DNA of 59,080 nucleotides. It comes from UBA1447 sp964568955. GTDB taxonomy: Bacteria; Bacillota; Clostridia; Oscillospirales; Acutalibacteraceae. Position numbers and translations under genes: made by a program. The DNA lies in assembly GCA_964568955.1 (NCBI GenBank), contig CAZMSM010000003.1:1-59080 (forward strand). The letters are read 5' to 3'. The notes below the pieces were generated by a model, which ran no database searches, was not told the origin of the DNA, and was given only the letters and a program-made list of their open reading frames with translations. This document shows positions 8,135 to 18,500 of the stretch, piece by piece (within the stretch, counting starts at the first letter, position 1; each line of letters opens with the position of its first letter).

Positions 8135-9091
8135 TTATTTGTAAATCCCTTCTTCCCACCAAATCCTGTTCATCAATTCATACCGCTCCAACGGCATCCC
8201 TGTATAGATACAATTAGAGGTAGAAAAGATATAGCCGTAACCGGGCATGCCTTGGTGCAATGCTCGGCGAACATCTGCCACTACTTCATCTTCCGTCCCC
8301 GTCTGTAACAAGCCACAGTTCACATTGCCTATAAGACAAACCTTGTCGCCTACCAAACGTTTCACCTGAGCCAAATCAACACCGGCCTGTGGGTCAATGG
8401 AATGGATCGCATGTGGGTTGCACTGCACCATTTGATCTAAAATTGGCATAATATTGCCGTCTGTGTGCTTTATGGTATAGAAGCCAAGGTCACGGTATGC
8501 CTTAATAATTTGAGCAAGGTAGGGCGCAACAAACTCCGAAAACATGGAAGGGCTAAAAAAGGGGTTGGTATTAAAACAGTAATCCGAACACATGGCAAAT
8601 CCATCGACTAATCCGGTGTGTTTAGCAAGTTGTTCCGCTTGTTTTATATGATTATCAACTGCTCTTTGTGCTTGTTCTTTTACCTTATCCGGTTCGTCGG
8701 CGCACAAGGCCGAAAACTCAAGCATATCTTCACCGCTCGGAATGCCGAACGTCGGGTCACCGTAAATCATCACGAAATATTTACCGTTTGTCTTTTCCTG
8801 CACGAGATTATAGAACTTGATCTGTTCATCAAACGCACTGTTCGGCGCGCCGATAAAAATTGCGCTGTGACCATATTTTTCCGCAATATCAATATAGCAA
8901 TCTGCCTGGTCGTGCCGCAGCAGGCTTTTTTCCGTTTGTGTCATTTGGTTCCACTGGTTAAAATGCCTATGATCGGGGTGAACCTTACCTAAGGCTTGCA
9001 TAGTCAAATAAAACACCAGCTCAAAATGCGGGACCCGCCCTGTCAAAGGCTTGCGCTCCAGTGCCGTAATAAAACGTTGTTTTGGTGTCAT
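8135..9091 (-). CDS. Uroporphyrinogen decarboxylase family protein
   Basis: A 318-residue protein of the UroD superfamily, which includes heme-pathway UroD and the corrinoid or coenzyme M methyltransferases. The opening PKQRFITALERK and the C-terminal barrel strands match the family. In the metal-site position, where methyltransferase members have HxC, this protein has HTDG, so the zinc cysteine is missing. It is therefore unlikely to be a standard zinc methyltransferase, and true UroD is also doubtful. Cytoplasmic. Start at ATG 9091, preceded by AAGGAG with eight-base spacing; the GTG at 9100 overlaps that site. It lies 12 bases behind the pseudouridine synthase gene and is probably co-transcribed with it. 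Substrate unknown. Confidence 0.82.
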   Translation of the reverse strand: MTPKQRFITALERKPLTGRVPHFELVFYLTMQALGKVHPDHRHFNQWNQMTQTEKSLLRHDQADCYIDIAEKYGHSAIFIGAPNSAFDEQIKFYNLVQEKTNGKYFVMIYGDPTFGIPSGEDMLEFSALCADEPDKVKEQAQRAVDNHIKQAEQLAKHTGLVDGFAMCSDYCFNTNPFFSPSMFSEFVAPYLAQIIKAYRDLGFYTIKHTDGNIMPILDQMVQCNPHAIHSIDPQAGVDLAQVKRLVGDKVCLIGNVNCGLLQTGTEDEVVADVRRALHQGMPGYGYIFSTSNCIYTGMPLERYELMNRIWWEEGIYK

Positions 9092-9103
9092 CGTCCGCAC
9101 TCC

Positions 9104-10024
9104 TTAAAATCTGAAATGTTCATTGAAAGCGTCGGGTATTTGTGCGTTAAATTCTAGTACCTGATTTGAAAAAGGATGCAACAACGTAAGCTTGCATGCA
9201 TGTAGCCCTAAACGGTTGAGAGGGTTTGTCGTAGCACCGTATTTTTTATCACCAACCACACTGTGTCCCAGGTCCTTCATATGTACTCTTATCTGATTTT
9301 TTCCCCCGGTCTTCAGCTGTATTTCCAACATTGAATAATTTTTGTCTTGTTTTAATACCTTGTATTGCGTGATGGCCTCTAGCCCATCGCCAGGTGTGTT
9401 ACTTGAATACATAAGCAGTGTTTTTGTTTGCCTTAACCATGATTTTACGCTACCGCTTTTATCCCTCAAGTGTCCTTCGACAATAGCGATGTAGCCGCGC
9501 TCAATAGCGAGCTCACTCCATTTTTCTTGCAAGGCATTTTTAATCTTTTCATTTTTTGCAAAAACCAGAACGCCCGATGTGTCACGGTCTAAACGGTGCA
9601 CTACAAATATCCTATTCTTCGGGTTTTCATACCGAATATAGTGTAAAACCATTTTATAAGCAGTATTGGTGCGTTCTTTATCTGTTGAGACGCTGACAAG
9701 GCCGGAAGGTTTATTGATAACGATAAAATCGTCGTCTTCAAAAACAATATCCGGGGATTCTTCGTCCGCTTTTCCCCTTGCTGATGACTTTATTATGCTG
9801 ACTTTCTGCCCGGGCTGCAAACAGCGGTCAAACTGTGTTTCAACCGTCTCGTCAACTAAAACTTCTCCGTGTGAAAGAAAGGATTTAATGTTGTTTCGAG
9901 ACTTCCTTTTAACATTTAGTAAAAGAAAGTCTAACAATCGGCATGGCTCATCAACTTTGAATACCAACTTACCTACATTTTCTCTTGCCTTGTGGTAACG
10001 GTTGTTCATAATTACGCTCAACAT
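9104..10024 (-). CDS. RluA-family rRNA pseudouridine synthase
   Basis: A 306-residue RNA pseudouridine synthase. An N-terminal S4-like RNA-binding domain (residues ~30-95) precedes the catalytic domain, which holds the family motif VHRLDRDTSGV with its catalytic aspartate, and later the GGKNQIRVH and GDKKYGA motifs. Members isomerise uridines in 23S rRNA or tRNA. The specific target (RluD-, RluC- or YlyB-like) cannot be fixed. Start codons at 10024 and 10009 both have weak ribosome binding sites; the longer form is given. The gene leads a two-gene unit with the UroD-family gene. Confidence 0.92.
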   Translation of the reverse strand: MLSVIMNNRYHKARENVGKLVFKVDEPCRLLDFLLLNVKRKSRNNIKSFLSHGEVLVDETVETQFDRCLQPGQKVSIIKSSARGKADEESPDIVFEDDDFIVINKPSGLVSVSTDKERTNTAYKMVLHYIRYENPKNRIFVVHRLDRDTSGVLVFAKNEKIKNALQEKWSELAIERGYIAIVEGHLRDKSGSVKSWLRQTKTLLMYSSNTPGDGLEAITQYKVLKQDKNYSMLEIQLKTGGKNQIRVHMKDLGHSVVGDKKYGATTNPLNRLGLHACKLTLLHPFSNQVLEFNAQIPDAFNEHFRF

Positions 10025-10047
10025 CTTTCATCATTAATCATTGTTAT

Positions 10048-10096
10048 AAAAAACATAGCGTGCCCTGCTATGATAAAAATCATTCCAAGGCACGCT
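10048..10096 (-). terminator. Terminator of the repeat protein ending at 10127
   Basis: Perfect 8-bp stem AGCGTGCC (10057-10064) with GGCACGCT (10089-10096), a long 24-base loop, and on the minus strand a run of six T residues beginning three bases past the stem (10048-10053). It lies between two minus-strand genes. Confidence 0.65.
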
Positions 10097-10126
10097 CATT
10101 GGTTATTGCTTGTAAATCATCTGTCT

Positions 10127-12166
10127 TTACTTTTTGAAAAGGGGCACTATAAGCTCAAACAAAGCGATAATCTTCTCCATAACAATTCCGGTAATCGTTT
10201 TGTAAAAAAGCACATTCGTGATGCTTGTCGCAATGAGATTATCATCCTCATCATAGGCATTGATTGTGATGTCGGATGAGCGTACAAAAAATCCTTGGTT
10301 AATTACCTTACCATTCTGGTTAACAATTACATTGGGTTTGCTGGATAAGTACTCAATCCTTGCCGGATTTTCCATATTCGTTTCGTAGCCGAGCTGGACC
10401 TTTACCCTGCCATACATTTGCAACCAAGGAACTGCAATTTTTAATGAATTCCCTTCAACAACTTCACCATTATATGTCATGTGCACATAATAAACAATAG
10501 CAACCCACTGTGCTGTAACAGTTAAATCCTCTGCAGGGAAAGTAGTTGGCAATGTCGGACCCCAGCCGTTGAAATTAAATCCTGCTTTTTCCGGATCTAC
10601 CGGGGCAGTAACAGGTGTTCCATATTCGCCGGTCATCGAACCAATTTCGGTTCCACCGTCAGTAAAGAATGTAATTGTAGTTTCTTTAAGCTCCCACATT
10701 GCCGTAACCGTAAAATCTTCACTTGGGTATACCGACGGCAAACTCGGGCTCCAACCTTTGAAAACATAGCCTGTTTTTGTGGGTTCCGTGGGTGGTATTA
10801 GTGCAGAACCTTCGTTACCTATTTGTGGAGGCTTCGGTGAACCACCGTCGCTTTCAAAAGTGATTTTTATTCTTTTTAGCCACTTGGCAGTAAGGGTCAA
10901 ATCACCGGCAGGAAAAGTAGCCGGCAAAGTCGGATCCCAACCGTCAAAGGCATAACCGCTTCTGTCGGGGGGGAAAGGTGGTGCGAGAGGTGTTCCAAAA
11001 TTCCCTACTTTCGGCGCAACAGCAGAACCACCGTTGCTATCGAAGGTTACAGTCACTCGATTAATAGTCCACTGCGCAGTGACCGTTAAGTCTTCTGCCG
11101 GGAAAGTTGACGGAACAGTCGGTTGCCAGGCGTTAAATGTGTACCCTTCCCTAACCGGTGTTGCCGGAGTTGCAACAGCTGTAGCAAAATTACCGGTTTG
11201 CGAACCAACCGCTGACCCACCGTTTGCATTAAAAGTGATTGTACTTTGTTTAATCAACCATTTTGCCTTAACGGTCAAATCCTCTACAGGGAAAGTGGTC
11301 GGCAATTCCGGATCCCAACCATCAAAGCTATAACCTGTTTTAGTTGGTGGCTGTGGTGGTGTAACCGTTGTGCCGACTTCCTCTCTGATCCGAGGAATAG
11401 TAGAGCCGCCATCGGTATTAAAATAAATTGAGCTTTTTGCAACAGGTTGTACTAACGGAATCTTGATATCCGCTTTGTCAAAATTAAAAATAAAGTCATA
11501 ACTTGTTTTTGCAGCAGTAGAAGCCTCACCGGTAAGGCACTTAGAAATAGTGCCTTCAACTGTGCTGTTTGTATTTGACCTAAACCAACGGGCATCTGTC
11601 CAAATTCGAGCATTTGTGCCTACAACTAAATCAGCGTTGGCTTTGAGCCTGAACTGGAAAAGCCACTCGCCGGGAAGAACTTGAGGAATGGTGGCAGACC
11701 CAATTTGTGTGCCAACTTTGATCGCTTTATATGTATCGTAACTTTCACCTGCTAAAAAACTAGCAGGCCAGAAAGCAGGGGGTATATTGGTTACACCGGA
11801 AAAACCGGTAGAAGCTGAGTTGTAATAAGGGTTATCTGAGTTGGGTATGAAAGCAATGCTGTTGGTACCCACAACGGTGAATAAGACTTTATCAAACATA
11901 ACAACATAGGTGGATACGCCAACCAGATAGTTGGATGTAGGTACAATGCGCACCGCTATAATATCATTTTTCAGGACTTCTTCCCCTATTGCCAAGGGTG
12001 TGAACACTTTTGTGCCGGTATCATATTTGCCGACAAGCAGCTCAACCGTAGCGTCCAAAGCATCCGGATCCCCGGGGGCGACAGCGGCAACCACGCCCAC
12101 TGCGCAGACATTGACTACAAGCAACATCGCCAATAGAAAGCTTAGAAGTTTTTTCGACTTTAACAT
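10127..12166 (-). CDS. Secreted protein with cohesin-like N-terminus and five InlB/Flg_new repeats
   Basis: A 679-residue exported protein. A signal peptide (residues 1-30; basic start, then a leucine/valine-rich core) precedes a ~190-residue beta-rich domain. Its segments GVSTYVVMFDKVLF and WLFQFRLKANADL recall cohesin folds. Residues 245-555 are five tandem ~63-residue Listeria-Bacteroides (InlB B/Flg_new) repeats with the core FxxxGG...GY.F.GW.P.LP.TFPA.DLT..A.W. After them, residues ~565-655 resemble a Big2-type Ig-like domain (SSKPNVIVNQNGKVINQG), and the last ~20 residues are hydrophobic and end in KK, possibly a membrane or wall anchor. No LPXTG or SLH motif is seen. The start has GGAGG. 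Its own promoter lies at 12230-12258. It may be a surface scaffold or adhesin; the cohesin assignment is tentative. Confidence 0.82.
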   Translation of the reverse strand: MLKSKKLLSFLLAMLLVVNVCAVGVVAAVAPGDPDALDATVELLVGKYDTGTKVFTPLAIGEEVLKNDIIAVRIVPTSNYLVGVSTYVVMFDKVLFTVVGTNSIAFIPNSDNPYYNSASTGFSGVTNIPPAFWPASFLAGESYDTYKAIKVGTQIGSATIPQVLPGEWLFQFRLKANADLVVGTNARIWTDARWFRSNTNSTVEGTISKCLTGEASTAAKTSYDFIFNFDKADIKIPLVQPVAKSSIYFNTDGGSTIPRIREEVGTTVTPPQPPTKTGYSFDGWDPELPTTFPVEDLTVKAKWLIKQSTITFNANGGSAVGSQTGNFATAVATPATPVREGYTFNAWQPTVPSTFPAEDLTVTAQWTINRVTVTFDSNGGSAVAPKVGNFGTPLAPPFPPDRSGYAFDGWDPTLPATFPAGDLTLTAKWLKRIKITFESDGGSPKPPQIGNEGSALIPPTEPTKTGYVFKGWSPSLPSVYPSEDFTVTAMWELKETTITFFTDGGTEIGSMTGEYGTPVTAPVDPEKAGFNFNGWGPTLPTTFPAEDLTVTAQWVAIVYYVHMTYNGEVVEGNSLKIAVPWLQMYGRVKVQLGYETNMENPARIEYLSSKPNVIVNQNGKVINQGFFVRSSDITINAYDEDDNLIATSITNVLFYKTITGIVMEKIIALFELIVPLFKK
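10502..11434 (-). repeat. Five coding Flg_new/InlB-type repeats
   Basis: Five consecutive units of about 190 bases encoding ~63-residue beta repeats. This gene's repeats form their own subtype (conserved TFPAEDLTVTAQW), different from those in the three neighbouring genes (VPAxxTxYTAQW), which suggests expansion within each gene. Confidence 0.85.
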
Positions 12167-12229
12167 TTTTTACCTCCTTGAATTTCATCAAACAATAATA
12201 TTTGATATTAATGCAACACACTGGTATAG

Positions 12230-12258
12230 ATTTTATCACACAAATCAGACTTTTGCAA
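12230..12258 (-). promoter_or_regulatory. Sigma-A-type promoter of the cohesin-like repeat protein
   Basis: On the minus strand, TTGCAA (12253-12258), a 17-bp spacer and TAAAAT (12230-12235), about 65 bases upstream of the start at 12166. Confidence 0.6.
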
Positions 12259-12277
12259 CAAACAACAATAGGTTTTA

Positions 12278-15200
12278 TTAGCTTTTTGGTGTCCACTGAG
12301 CAGTATAAGTCCGATTACCGGCAACAACTTGGGATGGAACTGCGGGCGACCAACCCGTAAATATATACCCCGGTTTTGTGACTGTAGGAGCAACTAAATT
12401 GTCTTCAAATGTCATCAAATCGCTCGTACCGCCAACACCGCCGTTTGCATCAAAGATTATTTGGATTTTATTCCTTGACCACTGTGCTGTATAAGTTGTG
12501 TTTTGACCCGGAACCGAGGCGGGAACGATTGGTGACCAACCGGTGAAAGTATACCCCGGTTTTGTCACAGAAGGTGCGGTTATGTGCGTTGAAAATTGAT
12601 ACATACCACTTGTTCCGCCTGCACCGCCGTTTGCATCAAATGTAATCAGAAAACTGCTTACTGCCCACTGCGCTTTGTAAGTATTGAGCCCCTCAACTAC
12701 CGTAGAAGGCAGTGACGGTAACCAACCGATGAACAGGTAACCGGATCTCGACATAGGGGGTGATGTAATGGGTGCACCTAATTCCAGCATTGCTCCCGTT
12801 CCACCGGTGCCTCCGTTTGGTGCAAAAATCAAATTGTTGCTCTCCAACAGCCACTGAGCTGTGTAGGTTACATCAGAGGCAGGGACCGTTGATGGAACAT
12901 CCGGAGACCAACCGTTAAATGCATACCCAACTCTTGCCACCACGGGCGGGATTAAGTCAGAGCCAAAAGCCATTGGGCCGCTTGTGCTACCCGTGCCACC
13001 GGCTGCGTCAAAGGTAATATTGAAATTGATTGGTGTCCATTGAGCGATATATGTGGTATCTGCCGCAGGAACAGTTGAGGGTACAGAAGGTTCCCAGCCG
13101 GCAAACGAATACCCTTCCTTTAAAACAGACGGTGCAACGAGGGCAGTGCCAAAAGTCATAGTCTCACCGGTACCGCCGGTGCCACCATCTGCGTCAAAAT
13201 TAATTGAATAACTACTTGTGTTCCATTGAGCTACGTAGGTAGTCGATTCGGTTACCGATACAATTGCAGGGTTCCACCCGGCAAAGGTATGACCGGCTTT
13301 GCTTACCGTAGGTGCTGAAGGCAACTCGCCATACAGAACCGGTACAGAAGCTCCGCCTTCACCACCACCGGCGTTAAAGGTAATCGTATAGCTGTTCCGA
13401 GTCCATTGCGCAACAAAATCTTCATCATATCCCGGTACTGTCGCCGGAACTTCAGGATCCCAACCGTCAAATGTATGACCAACTTTTGTCACTGTGGGTG
13501 CGGTTAAGGATGTTCCATAGATTTTCGTGACAACTGTTCCGCCGGAACCGCCGTCAGCGTTAAATGTCATTTTATAACTGCCAATTTGCCACACCGCATA
13601 GAAGGTTACAACACCGTTCTTAGCCGCTGTTAAATTCGTAACGCTTTGTGCGTCAGTATAAGTAGCTATTGTTGCAGAAGACGACATTGACCAGCCAAGA
13701 AATTTGTATCCGACTTTTGTATAGCCGTTTGTCGTCAAGTTCTTTGCGGTATCATAAGTATGTGATGAGTTTACAGTGTTACCGGAGGTGAAGGTATTAC
13801 CGTTATAGTTTACTGTATATGTATTAGCTGCCCACTGGGCTGTGTAGGTTGTATCGGTTGCCGGCACAGTTGACGGCAATGACGGTGACCAGCTTGATAA
13901 AGTATAGCCTGTTCTCGTTACAGCAGGAGCAGTAAGCGCCGTGCCGACCGCCATAGCCGCTGGTCCGGTCCCGCCGATGCCGCCGCCGGCATTGAAGGCG
14001 ATGTTCGATGTCGCGGTCCACTTGGCATAAAGAGTTACATCAGCTGAACCGATGCTATAGTTGGCTCCGTTTGCATAAACTACATTGCCTGTGGGCGAAG
14101 TCGCCCAACCTAAAAATGTTGAACTGGTTTTTGTGTAAGCATTTGCTTTTATATTAGCTGAGGAATTTTTCGTGATAAACTGCGGTATCATTTCACCTGT
14201 ACCGCCGTTCGCGTCAAAAAAGATTTGAGCTTTCTTAAGGTCTGACTCTGTGACATTATAACTTGAATAGGTACCGTTTACATCAAGATCATAGATACGA
14301 AATCCCGGATTCCCGTCATTGTAGGAGCTGAGTGTGGCACCTTTTGAAAAACCGATGTCGATTCCATCTGCCGTGGTGCTAACAAAAGAGTTTTTATGAT
14401 CATGCCCGTAATATGTGCCGAGCATATTGCCGTAAGCTACCCAAGATTCATAGAGCGTTTTGCTGCCATATGTTGGCGATGACCTGTGTGCCGCACTTTG
14501 ATAGGTTGACAGGTTTGCGGGGCAAGGCGGCTCTTTATATATTTCTGATAAAGTTGTTGCCACACCGGACTTTGCCCAGTTAATTCGTGAGGACTGTAGC
14601 CAATAGGTGCTACTACTAAAGGGTGAGCCGTTACCCGTAAATGATACACCACTACCGTTGTTCGTTGTCGTCATGCACTCGCTGTAAACATCCGGAACGA
14701 TTCTATGTTGGTACCATAACGAGGGAACATTCGGATACGTTATGCTTCGTTGTATGTAGTAATCAATTTGATCGGTATATGGACAATCATAACCACCACC
14801 CGACGCATACGTGCCTGAATCCATCAAATAAACTTGAAAGGCGGGGGTACCGCTAGTCTGTCCATTTTGATAGATTGGAATGACACCACTGCCGACACCG
14901 GTTAGCGACGTAACGTCATGGTCAACAGCATTGTTACCGCCATGTGATAAATAATAAGCATATTGGTCCGTTTTATTGATAGTGCCTTGGTCATCGTGAT
15001 TGCCGAAAGTAACAGCATATTTTGTGTTTGCATTTAATAGTGGCTGAAGAAACTGGTCAGCAGAAGCTTTAAATGCGGATGAAGAAAGCCCACCGGTAAC
15101 ATTATCACCGACAAAAACGACAAGATCAGGGTTATATCTTGTTATAGCGCTCGTTATCATCGCAATAACCCTGCTGTCGACATATCTGTCATCTTGAATA

Positions 15201-15352
15201 TCATTCAAGGACATTACCCTAAACTTTCCGTTTGAGTCAAACTGAAACGCACCGGTGTACGATGCCGAAGCTCCTATCCCCGACAAAGGTAACATTGCCA
15301 GTACCAGTGCAACCGTTAAAACAAGACCAAGTAAACGCCTTTTTATGCTCAT
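12278..15352 (-). CDS. Secreted calcineurin-like phosphoesterase with about ten Flg_new repeats
   Basis: A 1024-residue exported protein. A signal peptide (1-31, ending ASASY) precedes a metallophosphoesterase domain (residues ~40-370) with D51-I-Q53, GDN (82-84), GNHD (117-120), WYQH (H216) and GHDH (316-319). In the first motif the usual DxH is DxQ, as in ADPRibase-Mn-type members; overall it resembles Dcr2/PAP-like phosphatases. Residues 373 to the end are about ten repeats (two longer and divergent), and the chain stops right after the last with no dockerin or anchor. The start at 15352 has GGAGG seven bases upstream; a reading from 15445 would add 31 residues before the signal peptide and was rejected. 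It probably removes phosphate from extracellular substrates at the cell surface. Confidence 0.88.
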   Translation of the reverse strand: MSIKRRLLGLVLTVALVLAMLPLSGIGASASYTGAFQFDSNGKFRVMSLNDIQDDRYVDSRVIAMITSAITRYNPDLVVFVGDNVTGGLSSSAFKASADQFLQPLLNANTKYAVTFGNHDDQGTINKTDQYAYYLSHGGNNAVDHDVTSLTGVGSGVIPIYQNGQTSGTPAFQVYLMDSGTYASGGGYDCPYTDQIDYYIQRSITYPNVPSLWYQHRIVPDVYSECMTTTNNGSGVSFTGNGSPFSSSTYWLQSSRINWAKSGVATTLSEIYKEPPCPANLSTYQSAAHRSSPTYGSKTLYESWVAYGNMLGTYYGHDHKNSFVSTTADGIDIGFSKGATLSSYNDGNPGFRIYDLDVNGTYSSYNVTESDLKKAQIFFDANGGTGEMIPQFITKNSSANIKANAYTKTSSTFLGWATSPTGNVVYANGANYSIGSADVTLYAKWTATSNIAFNAGGGIGGTGPAAMAVGTALTAPAVTRTGYTLSSWSPSLPSTVPATDTTYTAQWAANTYTVNYNGNTFTSGNTVNSSHTYDTAKNLTTNGYTKVGYKFLGWSMSSSATIATYTDAQSVTNLTAAKNGVVTFYAVWQIGSYKMTFNADGGSGGTVVTKIYGTSLTAPTVTKVGHTFDGWDPEVPATVPGYDEDFVAQWTRNSYTITFNAGGGEGGASVPVLYGELPSAPTVSKAGHTFAGWNPAIVSVTESTTYVAQWNTSSYSINFDADGGTGGTGETMTFGTALVAPSVLKEGYSFAGWEPSVPSTVPAADTTYIAQWTPINFNITFDAAGGTGSTSGPMAFGSDLIPPVVARVGYAFNGWSPDVPSTVPASDVTYTAQWLLESNNLIFAPNGGTGGTGAMLELGAPITSPPMSRSGYLFIGWLPSLPSTVVEGLNTYKAQWAVSSFLITFDANGGAGGTSGMYQFSTHITAPSVTKPGYTFTGWSPIVPASVPGQNTTYTAQWSRNKIQIIFDANGGVGGTSDLMTFEDNLVAPTVTKPGYIFTGWSPAVPSQVVAGNRTYTAQWTPKS
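12281..14236 (-). repeat. About ten coding Flg_new/InlB-type repeats
   Basis: Tandem ~62-residue units running to the C-terminus of the phosphoesterase. Units one and three are longer and divergent. The last two units are closely similar (TKPGYTFTGWSP and TKPGYIFTGWSP), consistent with a recent duplication. Confidence 0.85.
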
Positions 15353-15451
15353 ATGAAACCTCCAAGTTTTTGATTCTTTTCCAATCGAACAAAACAGTCT
15401 AAGATACAATGAAATTATATAATAATTTGACGAATAAATGACCATTAATAA

Positions 15452-15477
15452 GGAACAATGAAGGGTTTATTTGTTCC
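15452..15477. promoter_or_regulatory. Inverted repeat between secreted-protein genes
   Basis: GGAACAA (15452-15458) and TTGTTCC (15471-15477), perfect 7-bp arms in the gap between two secreted-protein genes. It lies about 100 bases upstream of the phosphoesterase start, where a TATAAT box (around 15415) is also visible. It may be an operator or part of the upstream gene's terminator; neither is proven. Confidence 0.35.
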
Positions 15478-15544
15478 AATCACCTAAATCCCAAGGCAGT
15501 GCCAGTTGAAATGCCGGCACTACCCTCGTAAAATATGCTTTGTT

Positions 15545-18500
15545 TCAGAACAGCAGTTGTGCCGGGTTAGCTTGATCTATGACAGCGATACCTCTTACCA
15601 CAGCCTTCATCATGTTTAGATCAAAGGCATCAATGACTCCGTCTCCATTAAGATCGGCTGCGTATTCATACACAGAGCCCTGCTCATAGTTGGTTTGATA
15701 AGAGGCAACTTTTGCCGTCAAATTTTTGTCTGATTCGGTAACCAAACCATCACCGTCAACGTCGCCAAAGATGATAATAACATAAGTCGATACAACTTTA
15801 CCGGTAACATTATCAATCAAGTCAACGATTGTGCCTGTGCCGAAACTTTCGTTGTCAAATCTAATGTCAAGCCTTCCGTCACCCTGCATTTGAACATAAT
15901 CGTTTGCAAAATCGTCTGCCGAGGTTCCGGGTTCTATTCCATAGATTAAGCTATATGTGGAATCAATAACTGTTGACTCTGCGGGTTTTGCTGTTAACGC
16001 AACCGTGACTCTTTCCCAAACAGCGTATAAAACCGTGTCAGCACCGGGGTTTATAAAGCTTATAAGCGGCGTCTCGGCAGCCGCATTTTCTGACCAGCCG
16101 ATGAAGTTGTAATACTGTCTCGAAAAATCGTCTTGTAACGGAAGATTAACTTCGTCACCTTCGCTGCCAAGCTGCCCATCGGGCACCGTTCCCAGGCCAC
16201 CATTGAGATCAAAGCTTACGGCAAAGCTGCTCTGAGTCCATTGGGCGGTATAGGTTATGTTGGCAGCCGGGGCAGTTTCGGGTAAAGCGGGCGACCAACC
16301 CGACAGCACATAGCCGCTCTTTGTGACGGTAGGTGGTACCAAGAGCTCGCCGAAATTCACATAAAAACTACTTCCTCCATCGCCACCATTTGCATCAAAA
16401 GTAAATTCGTAGCTGTTAACCGACCATTGCGCCACATAAATTGTGTTGTTTTCCGGAACAATCGCGGGTACCCATGGTGACCAACCTAGGAATGTATATC
16501 CGATTCTATCGACAATGGGGGCCTCAAGCGATGACTCAAAGTCTAAATCTAAGATGACCCCTCCGCTTCCGCCGTTGGCGTCAAAGGTGATCTGTGTTTT
16601 CTTCGGCACCCATTGTGCGGTGTAAACAACGTTTTCCGCCGGAGCCGTTACGGGGACAGCAGGCTGCCATCCATTGAAACTGTAGCCAGGGCGTGAAACG
16701 AGAGGTGCCGTGAGCACGTCACCAAAATTCACTGACGCACTTGTGCCGCCGGTCCCACCATTGGCATTAAATGTAATCGTGTATGTGTTCATGCTCCACT
16801 GGGCTGTATAGATTGTATCTGCCGCCGGTACTGTTGCCGGTAAAGGTGGCGACCAGCCTGCAAGGGTATAGCCTTCTCTTGTAATAACCGGTGCGGAAAG
16901 TGGCGAATTGAAGGGTAGCTGTTGAGCGCTTCCTCCTTCTCCCCCATTTGCGTCAAATGTAATCAAAAAGCTGTTGGGGAGCCATTGTGCCGTATAGACA
17001 GTGTTTGCAGAAGGAACGGTTTCCGGAACAAAAGGAGACCATCCTAAAAAAGTATACCCGGTTTTTTCTGTGTCCGGTGGAAAAAGAGGTGAACCAAATT
17101 GCAAGGTGTTGATTGTTCCACCCGTACCACCATTTGCGTCAAATTCTATGGTATAGCTTAGCGTAGTCCATTGCGCCAAATAAACAGTGTCTGCACCAGG
17201 GACAGTTGGTGGGACATCAGGCACCCATCCAATAAAAAGATGCCCTTCCCGCATTAATGTAGGTTCTGTTAGCGGTTCACCGTACTGCAATACTTCAGAC
17301 CAACCACCGTCAGCACCGTTTGCATCGAAGGTGATAGCATAGCTGTTTATGCTCCAAATAGCGAAAAGATTAACATCTTCAATCCCAAGTGTTATATCGG
17401 CTTCGTTTGCAAATACCAAGGGCCCGTTTTCTGTTGTTGCCCAGCCGAGGAAGCTGTGACCATCTTTGGCAAATGTATTTGTTGTGAGTGTTTTAATTTT
17501 TCCCGGCAACCCATAAATGGGCTGCATTGCTCCGTGCGTATTGCCGTTTCCATAAAAATTAATTGTTACTTGTTTGTATTCGAGCTGTTCAATCGCCAAT
17601 TGCAGTTGCTGTGCACAATAATCAACGTAAGATTGATACAGTACATTATATTCGGTGGATTGACACGCGGCAGCCCCCGCGTATGCTTGTTCAAGGGCTA
17701 AACGACTTTCGGGCGTATAGTAATCGTAAGTGCCTTCTTTCCAATCGGCAAGGTTGCCGTTAAAAGATGAATTCGAACTTTCAACAGCATTAACAAGTGA
17801 GTTGAGAGAGGCTATAGAAGAGCCAAATAACGTATTGCCCAAACCATCGGCAAGGAATTGAGATGACGCATCTGAATAGTTTGCACCTGCTAAAGTTAAG
17901 CCATTATAAGCGTTTGTTAAGCTACTTGCCGCCGAATCTATAAGGGTTTGTGTAGCACTTGGCTGATTTATGTTTTTCCATGCATTATCATAAGCATCGT
18001 TATACGCACTCCAGCCGTTTGAGTAATACCAGCCCTGAGGGTTTTCACCCTTTCCATTATTTGTTATGGCTGCATTTTCGGGATCTGTGCCGTTTGCGCT
18101 GACAATGGTTGTTACGGCGTTTGAGCCGGTTACTGTTTTCAAAGTTGTACCGATTGCGTTATTCAATGCACTACGCAGGGCGGATTTTGACACCCGAATA
18201 ATCTCCACAGTCACTGCATGATAATACTGCATCCAGTTAGGGGTAATAACCGGGGGCTTGTCTCCCCTTCCTGTCCATTGTGTCACCAAAGTATAACTAC
18301 CGGCAGTGCCTGTGCCATAAAGAGTCGATTGTGTTTCCATCCCTTCGTTGATGTATAAGCCACCCGTTGCAACGGTTCCGTCGACCGGGCCCGTTGGGTT
18401 AAGAGCCGCTAATGCACCTGCATTGCTTGTCCCCAGCACATTGCCGGTTGCTCCCGTATAACCAACATCACCGTCTCTGACGTGGATGGTTTCATACGTT

